Below are positions 27,979-33,586 of a stretch of DNA of 33,586 nucleotides, piece after piece. Source of the DNA: an uncultured Microbacterium sp. (GTDB lineage Bacteria > Actinomycetota > Actinomycetes > Actinomycetales > Microbacteriaceae); NCBI RefSeq assembly GCF_913776565.1, contig NZ_CAJYPF010000009.1:1-33586 (forward strand). The letters are read 5' to 3'. Numbering within the stretch: position 1 is the stretch's first letter; every line of letters begins with the position of its first letter. The translations under genes and the position numbers were made by a program. The notes under the pieces were generated by a model. It did not search any database. It was not told the DNA's origin and saw only the letters and a program-made list of their open reading frames with translations.

Positions 27979-28566
27979 TCAGGCCGTGGGGTCGTCGCCG
28001 CGCGAGAGGTCGTCCCACGAGTCGATCGCGTCGTGCGGGCGGCCGGTGTCGGCTCCCGCCTCGGTGGCGGTGCGGTACTTTCGGCTCGCGCCCGACGCCC
28101 ACCGTCGCGCGGTCACGAGGGTGAAGACGGATGCCGCGGCCAGCACCAGCTGCGCGAGCAGCGTCACCGCCGGCCACGGGGTCAGCGACAGATCCGTCAC
28201 GAGCGAGGCGACGGCATCCGTCCCCGAGATGCCGGTCGCGTCGGTGACGGTCGCCGCCGTGGCCGACACGGGCGGCGAGACGAGCAGCTGCGCCGTGCCG
28301 AGGCCCACGAGCGCGGCGATCAGCACGCCCAACGCGCCGAAGACGTAGCGCAGGACCGGGCCGACGATCGACAGCGCCGCACCGAGAGCCAGGGCTGCGA
28401 GGCTCAGCGGTGTGAGGACCGGGAGGGCCTCGGCCCCCGGGACGGCGAGGGTCTGCTGGGCGCCGTCGTCGAGGGTCACGTCGATCCACGTCTGGGTCGA
28501 CGCGATGACGCCGATCGCCCCGGCCGCCAGCATCGCCAGCACCGCCGTCGATCGGGCGCGTCGCAT
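27979..28566 (-). CDS. Trp biosynthesis-associated membrane protein (TIGR02234-like)
   Basis: [35 protein letters not shown]; four TM pattern; sits between hisI and HGxxPAAW/trpC. Confidence 0.88.
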   Translation of the reverse strand: MRRARSTAVLAMLAAGAIGVIASTQTWIDVTLDDGAQQTLAVPGAEALPVLTPLSLAALALGAALSIVGPVLRYVFGALGVLIAALVGLGTAQLLVSPPVSATAATVTDATGISGTDAVASLVTDLSLTPWPAVTLLAQLVLAAASVFTLVTARRWASGASRKYRTATEAGADTGRPHDAIDSWDDLSRGDDPTA

Positions 28567-28904
28567 CAGCGCTCCCCCACGACGGGGTGCAGGTCGTCGG
28601 CGTCGAAGCAGGTGTGGTCGCCGGTGTGACACGCGGCGCCGATCTGGTCGACCTCGATCAGCAGGGTGTCGCCGTCGCAGTCGAGCCGCGCACCCTTCAC
28701 GAGCTGGATGTGGCCCGAGGTGTCGCCCTTGCGCCAGTACTCCTGACGCGAGCGCGACCAGAACGTCACGCGGCCGGTGGTGAGCGTGCGGTTCAGGGCC
28801 TCGGCATCCATCCACCCGACCATGAGCACCTCGCGCGAGTCGAACTGCTGGATCACCGCGGCGACCAGGCCGTCGGCGTCGTACTTCACGCGGTCGACGC
28901 TCAT
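28566..28904 (-). CDS. hisI: Phosphoribosyl-AMP cyclohydrolase
   Basis: [40 protein letters not shown]...[26 protein letters not shown]. Confidence 0.97.
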   Translation of the reverse strand: MSVDRVKYDADGLVAAVIQQFDSREVLMVGWMDAEALNRTLTTGRVTFWSRSRQEYWRKGDTSGHIQLVKGARLDCDGDTLLIEVDQIGAACHTGDHTCFDADDLHPVVGER

Positions 28905-29665
28905 CGGCGCACCTCGATCCCCTCGGAGGCCATCGCGTCCTTGACCTGACCCACGGTCAACTGACCGGAGTGGAACACGGATGCCGCCAGCACGGCGTCG
29001 GCGCCGGCCTGCACGGCCGGGGCGAAGTGCTCGAGGGCGCCCGCCCCGCCCGACGCGATCACGGGGACCGCGGCGACCTGGCGCATGAGGCGGACGAGCT
29101 CGAGGTCGAAGCCCTGTTTCGTGCCGTCGGCGTCGATCGAGTTGACCAGCAGCTCGCCGGCTCCGCGCTCGACGGCCTCGCGCGCCCATTCGAGCGCGTC
29201 GAGGGTCGTCTCGGTGCGCCCGCCGTGGGTGGTCACGACGAAGCCGGAGGGGGTGGATGCCGCCCGCTTGACGTCGAGAGAGAGCACGATCACCTGCGCG
29301 CCGAAGCGATCGGCGATCTCGTCGATCAGCTGCGGACGAGCGATCGCGGCGGAGTTGACGCCGATTTTGTCGGCGCCGACCGCGAGCAGGCGCGCGACGT
29401 CGTCGGCGGAGCGGACTCCCCCGCCGACCGTGAGCGGGATGAAGACCTGCTCGGCGGTGCGGCGCACGACGTCGTAGGTCGTTGAGCGCTCGTCGACCGT
29501 GGCCGTGACGTCGAGGAAGGTGACCTCGTCGGCGCCCTGGTCGAAGTACAGTTTCGCCAGCTCGACCGGGTCGCCCATGTCGCGCAGGTCGAGGAAGTTG
29601 ACGCCCTTGACGACGCGGCCCGCGGCGACGTCGAGGCAGGGGATGACGCGACGCGCGAGGGTCAT
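28901..29665 (-). CDS. hisF: Imidazole glycerol phosphate synthase subunit HisF
   Basis: [50 protein letters not shown]. Confidence 0.98.
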   Translation of the reverse strand: MTLARRVIPCLDVAAGRVVKGVNFLDLRDMGDPVELAKLYFDQGADEVTFLDVTATVDERSTTYDVVRRTAEQVFIPLTVGGGVRSADDVARLLAVGADKIGVNSAAIARPQLIDEIADRFGAQVIVLSLDVKRAASTPSGFVVTTHGGRTETTLDALEWAREAVERGAGELLVNSIDADGTKQGFDLELVRLMRQVAAVPVIASGGAGALEHFAPAVQAGADAVLAASVFHSGQLTVGQVKDAMASEGIEVRR

Positions 29666-30507
29666 CAGAGCCTCGCGGCGAGGATCTCGGTGACGAGGAT
29701 CGCGCGCGCGCCGATCGCGTAGAGCGCGTCCATGACCTGGTTCACGTCGCGGCGCGGGCTCATCACCCGCACGGCGACCCACTCGGGGTCGCGCAGCGGC
29801 GAGATCGTGGGCGACTCCAGGCCCGGGGCCACGGCCACCGCCTGCTCGACGAGGGCGGCGGGCAGGTCGTAGTCGATGAGCACGTATCTGCGGGCGGCGA
29901 GCACGCCGCGCAGGCGCCGCAGCAGCGTCTCGGTGCCCTCGGCCTCCTGGGGGCCGGCGATGAGGACGGCGTCGCTCTCGAGCAGCACGGGGCCGAAGAT
30001 CTCGAGCCCCGCCTGGCGGAGCGTGGTGCCGGTCGAGACGACGTCGGCGACGGCATCCGCCACCCCGAGCTGCACGGCGGACTCGACCGCGCCGTCGAGC
30101 GGCACGATGTCGACGGCGATGCCGCGTTCGTCGAGGAAGGCGTCGACCAGGCCGGGGTAGGCGGTGGCGACCCGCAGGCCCTGCAGGTCCTGCACGTCGG
30201 TGAAGCGGCCGGGCCGGCCGGCGAAGCGGAACGTGGACCCGGCGAAGCCGAGCGACTCGATCTCGCGGGCACCGGGCATGCGGGCATCGAGCAGCAGGTC
30301 GCGGCCCGTGATGCCGACATCGAGCGCGCCGGAGCCGACGTAGGTCGCGATGTCGCGGGGGCGCAGGTAGAAGAACTCGACCTCGTTGACGGGGTCGACG
30401 GTGTACAGGTCTTTCGAGTCGCGTCGTCCGGTGTAACCGGCCTCCGAGAGCATCTCGGCGGCGGTCTCGGCGAGCGACCCCTTGTTCGGCACGGCGATTC
30501 GCAGCAT
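29665..30507 (-). CDS. hisG: ATP phosphoribosyltransferase
   Basis: [36 protein letters not shown]-terminal regulatory domain. Confidence 0.97.
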   Translation of the reverse strand: MLRIAVPNKGSLAETAAEMLSEAGYTGRRDSKDLYTVDPVNEVEFFYLRPRDIATYVGSGALDVGITGRDLLLDARMPGAREIESLGFAGSTFRFAGRPGRFTDVQDLQGLRVATAYPGLVDAFLDERGIAVDIVPLDGAVESAVQLGVADAVADVVSTGTTLRQAGLEIFGPVLLESDAVLIAGPQEAEGTETLLRRLRGVLAARRYVLIDYDLPAALVEQAVAVAPGLESPTISPLRDPEWVAVRVMSPRRDVNQVMDALYAIGARAILVTEILAARL

Positions 30508-30553
30508 GTCGGGGGCTTTCGTGTGGGGTGAGCGTGTGGGAGTCGAGGCGGAC

Positions 30554-30817
30554 TCAGAGATGTCGGTAGACGTCTTCGAGCGACAGTCCCTTGGCGAGCA
30601 TGAGCGTCTGCAGGTGGTAGAGCAGCTGCGAGATCTCCTCGGCCGCGGCCTCGTCGGACTCGTACTCGGCGGCCATCCACACCTCGGCGGCCTCTTCGAC
30701 GATCTTCTTGCCGATCGCGTGGACGCCCGCGTCGAGCTGGGCGACGGTGCCGGACCCCTCGGGTCGCTCGACGGCCTTGGCGCTGAGTTCCGCGAACAGG
30801 TCGTCGAAGGTCTTCAC
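30554..30817 (-). CDS. hisE: Phosphoribosyl-ATP diphosphatase
   Basis: [56 protein letters not shown] start. Confidence 0.96.
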   Translation of the reverse strand: MKTFDDLFAELSAKAVERPEGSGTVAQLDAGVHAIGKKIVEEAAEVWMAAEYESDEAAAEEISQLLYHLQTLMLAKGLSLEDVYRHL

Positions 30818-30862
30818 CCCTCCAGGGTATCGGGTCGGCGGGGGTGGGGCTGTCCGCCGGGC

Positions 30863-30930
30863 GGCGGGCGACGCCCGGCCTCGACAAACGCCGTCGAGGC
30901 GGGCGACGCCCGGCCTCGACAAACGCCGTC
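30863..30930. repeat. Tandem direct repeat, two identical 33-bp units at 35-bp period
   Basis: GGCGGGCGACGCCCGGCCTCGACAAACGCCGTC at 30863-30895 and 30898-30930. Confidence 0.85.
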
Positions 30931-30932
30931 CC

Positions 30933-30985
30933 GTGCGAGACACGCGGCGAGACGGCGTTTCTGCACAGGCAGGGCGTTTATCGAG
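30933..30985. repeat. Dispersed structured intergenic repeat, copy B
   Basis: GTGCGAGACACGCGGCGAGACGGCGTTTCTGCACAGGCAGGGCGTTTATCGAG; GACGGCGTTT (30951-30960) pairs perfectly with AAACGCCGTC (30921-30930). Confidence 0.65.
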
Positions 30986-30999
30986 GTCGCGGGGGCGCC

Positions 31000-31665
31000 T
31001 CAGTGGCGGTGGCGCGCGGCGGAGGCGCGCAGCGACCGGATCGCCCGATCGGGGTCGTCGGCCCCGAACACCGCGGAGCCCGCGACGAACGTGTCCGCCC
31101 CGGCCTCGGCGGCCTGCGCGATCGTCGACTCGCCGATGCCGCCGTCGACCTGCAACCACACGCTCGAGCCGCGACGCTTCGCCTCGTCGGCCAGGGCGCG
31201 GAGCTTCGGCATGGTCTCCGGCATGAACGACTGTCCGCCGAACCCCGGTTCGACCGTCATGACCAGGATCTGGTCGAACTCGTCGAGCGCCTCGAACAGG
31301 TTCTGGACCGGCGTTCCCGGTTTGACCGCGACGCCCGCGCGTGCGCCGATCGACCGCAGCCGCCGCGCGAGCGCGATGGGCGAGGCCGCGGCCTCGAGGT
31401 GGAACGTGACGGATGCCGCACCCAGCTCGGCGTACGCGGGAGCCCACCGGTCGGGGTCGTCGATCATCAGGTGGACGTCCAGGGGGACGGGGCTGGTCTC
31501 CTGCACGCGGGTGACCATCTGCGGCCCGAAGGTGAGGTTGGGGACGAAGTGGTTGTCCATGACGTCGACGTGCACGAAATCCGCGCCGGCGATGCGAGCC
31601 AGCTCCGATTCCATGTTCACGAAGTCGGCGGCCAGGATGCTGGGGTTGATGCGCGGGGCGGACAT
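31000..31665 (-). CDS. rpe: Ribulose-phosphate 3-epimerase
   Basis: [55 protein letters not shown]. Confidence 0.97.
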   Translation of the reverse strand: MSAPRINPSILAADFVNMESELARIAGADFVHVDVMDNHFVPNLTFGPQMVTRVQETSPVPLDVHLMIDDPDRWAPAYAELGAASVTFHLEAAASPIALARRLRSIGARAGVAVKPGTPVQNLFEALDEFDQILVMTVEPGFGGQSFMPETMPKLRALADEAKRRGSSVWLQVDGGIGESTIAQAAEAGADTFVAGSAVFGADDPDRAIRSLRASAARHRH

Positions 31666-31735
31666 GAGCACATTATCCCGTTCGCGGTGCGCGGCTCCGG
31701 CGGGGTGGCCGGCAGCGAGCCGACAAGGTGGAGCC

Positions 31736-32929
31736 GTGACGACACACGAAGACCCGCGAGCGGGCGAGAGTGCCGTTCCCGTCTGGGACGCCGAGCGCGG
31801 CCGGTGGGTGGCGAACGGCTACGGCTGGGACGGGGAGCGGGAGCGATGGCTCGCGCTGTCTCCCGCGGACACCACGGCATCCCCGCAGAGGACGACCCGG
31901 CCGGGGTTGCCGCGCTCGACGTCGCGCCGGCGCGTCGTCCGGGTCGTCGCCGCGGCCACCGCGGTGACGGCGATGCTCGCGGGCCTGGTGTTCGTCGGCC
32001 TGAACGCGCTCGGGCTCGGTGGTCGACCTCCGCGTATCGGCACCGACCCCGCGACCGTCGTGACGACCTACCTGGAGGCGATCGCGGATGCCGACGCGAC
32101 CACCGCGTTGGGGCAGCTCGCGCAGGTGCCCGGCGATCGATCGTTCCTCACCGACGAGATGCTGCGCGCCTCGGCCGGACACGCGCCGATCGCCGAGATC
32201 TCGGTCCTGCGCCCCCACCCCCGCACACCCGACCCGCTGCACCTCGACGTGACAGCGACGTTCAGCGTCGGAGGGACGCCCGCCACGGCGACCTTCCCGC
32301 TCGTGCGCACCGGCCTCGACTCCCCGTGGAGGCTCGGCCGGGGCACCCTCGAGGTCGTGATGCCGCCGGCGGCCGACGGGCTCGTGGTGACCGTGAACGG
32401 GCAGGCGGTCGGTGCGGACGTGATCGAGGTCTTCCCCGGAACGTACGAGCTGGCCTCGACCACCCCGGCGTTCGTCCTGCGCGGGGGCACCGTGCAGACC
32501 CTCGTCGATCCCGCATCGACGTCGCCCGCGTTCACCGACATCCGCGCCGAGCTGACCGACTCAGGCCTGGCGACCTTCCGGACCGCCGTGGCCGACGCGG
32601 TGCACGTCTGCGTGGCCGCGACGTCGCTCGCCGCCGGGTGCGGGCTCGACCTGCCCCCCACGACGAACGACGGCATCCGCCTCATCGACGGCACCGTCCA
32701 CCGCTCCCTGTCCGGTTCGACCGAGGCCGCGCTCGCGCACCTCGAACCCGACGGATCCTCCCCCGCCGCGCTGCAGATCGCCGCGAACCGGCTCGGCGAG
32801 GTGGACGCGACCGCCGACTGCGAGAAGGACGGTCGGCGCTATACCGGCTGTACCTTCCACGGCCTGCCGGGGCTGGGCTCACCCGTCGTCGATTTCTCCA
32901 CGAGCCCCCCGCTGGTGCGCTGGGACTGA
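31736..32929 (+). CDS. Membrane-anchored protein with NTF2/TcaA-like extracytoplasmic region
   Basis: GTG start; N-terminal WDAERGRWVANGYGWDGERERW region, single TM VVRVVAAATAVTAMLAGLVFVGLNALGL, then ATVVTTYLEAIADADATTALGQL (NTF2-like) and GLVVTVNGQAVGADVIEVFPGTYEL (PEGA-like). Confidence 0.7.
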   Translation: MTTHEDPRAGESAVPVWDAERGRWVANGYGWDGERERWLALSPADTTASPQRTTRPGLPRSTSRRRVVRVVAAATAVTAMLAGLVFVGLNALGLGGRPPRIGTDPATVVTTYLEAIADADATTALGQLAQVPGDRSFLTDEMLRASAGHAPIAEISVLRPHPRTPDPLHLDVTATFSVGGTPATATFPLVRTGLDSPWRLGRGTLEVVMPPAADGLVVTVNGQAVGADVIEVFPGTYELASTTPAFVLRGGTVQTLVDPASTSPAFTDIRAELTDSGLATFRTAVADAVHVCVAATSLAAGCGLDLPPTTNDGIRLIDGTVHRSLSGSTEAALAHLEPDGSSPAALQIAANRLGEVDATADCEKDGRRYTGCTFHGLPGLGSPVVDFSTSPPLVRWD

Positions 32930-32969
32930 ACGCCCGCGCCCGCCCGGGCGGTTGGAGACGGCGGCCGGG

Positions 32970-33586
32970 TCAGCGCTTGCGCAGCAGAGCGATCGACATC
33001 GCGTCGGTGCCGTGGCGGTGCGGCCACAGCTGCGCGCGCAGCGAACCGTCCGCCTGGGCGGGCAGGTCGATGTCGTCGACCGCGATGTCGCGCACCACGG
33101 CTCGGGCGTCGAGCTCCTCGACCGCGGCGCCGAGTTCGCGCTTCACCTCGGCGAGCACCCCGCTGGTCTCGGCGAGGTGCGGCGAGCAGGTGACGTAGGC
33201 GACGACCCCTCCCGGGGCGAGGGCTCGGAACGCCGCCAGGACCAGGTCGAGCTGCAACGCGGTGAGATCGGGGACGTCGGACGGCGTCTTGCGCCACCGC
33301 GCCTCGGGCCGACGACGCAGTGCGCCGATGCCGGTGCACGGAGCGTCGACGAGGATGCGGTCGTACTGCCCCGAGGCCCGGGCCGCACGCTCACGTCCGT
33401 CCTCTTCGCTCACCTCCACCTCGAGCGGCACGGATGCCACGGCCTGACGAACGAGACCGGCGCGCGCCGGCGAGATCTCGTTCGCGTCCAGATGCGCGCG
33501 GTGGGTCAGCGCTTCGGCCGCGAGGAGTGCGGTCTTGCCGCCGGGGCCCGCGCAGAGGTCCAGCCAGCGCTCGCCCTCGCGCACGG
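32970..33586 (-). CDS. rsmB: 16S rRNA (cytosine-C5)-methyltransferase RsmB/Fmu, N-terminus outside window
   Basis: WLDLCAGPGGKTALLAAEA, DRILVDAPCTGIGALRRRPEARWRKTP, VAYVTCSPHLAETSGVLAEV. Confidence 0.92.
   Translation of the reverse strand, partial: VREGERWLDLCAGPGGKTALLAAEALTHRAHLDANEISPARAGLVRQAVASVPLEVEVSEEDGRERAARASGQYDRILVDAPCTGIGALRRRPEARWRKTPSDVPDLTALQLDLVLAAFRALAPGGVVAYVTCSPHLAETSGVLAEVKRELGAAVEELDARAVVRDIAVDDIDLPAQADGSLRAQLWPHRHGTDAMSIALLRKR

Noticed and set aside
30863-30930. Possible CRISPR-like repeat
   Set aside because: Only two adjacent identical units with no spacers and no cas genes; better described as a tandem intergenic repeat
30482-31735. N-terminal part of the 815-aa plus ORF and the overlapping 784-aa ORF
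   Set aside because: Antisense to hisE and rpe; the supported start for the real protein is the GTG at 31736

Overview
Window of a high-GC actinobacterial chromosome. Gene content and order fit Microbacteriaceae, probably Microbacterium (inference from content and style, no database search). The right two-thirds is a mostly minus-strand core block, read in transcription order: rsmB (partial), [plus-strand membrane/secreted protein], rpe, hisE, hisG, hisF, hisI, Trp-associated membrane protein, HGxxPAAW protein, trpC, trpB, trpA, lgt, gltB, gltD, pyk, tRNA-Leu(CAA), ANTAR response regulator; a convergent plus-strand thioesterase and polA follow. The left third is accessory: a partial ABC ATPase, a truncated dienelactone hydrolase remnant, a FAD monooxygenase/MarR pair with a perfect inverted repeat upstream, a small ORF whose promoter contains a LexA/SOS-type box, an atypical BKACE (DUF849) enzyme, an SDR, an SGNH hydrolase, an MFS transporter, an LLM flavin enzyme and a DUF885 protein. 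Main items for follow-up: the SOS-box/small-ORF promoter at ~3285-3577, the ~5-fold over-represented heptamer GGATGCC/GGCATCC with a gap over the accessory segment, the absence of trpE from the his-trp cluster, a dispersed structured repeat directly 3' of two minus-strand genes, and a paired inverted CTTCGAC-AGCTCAG element. I saw no CRISPR array, rRNA operon, transposase or phage genes, and no clear evidence of an entirely new multi-gene system.
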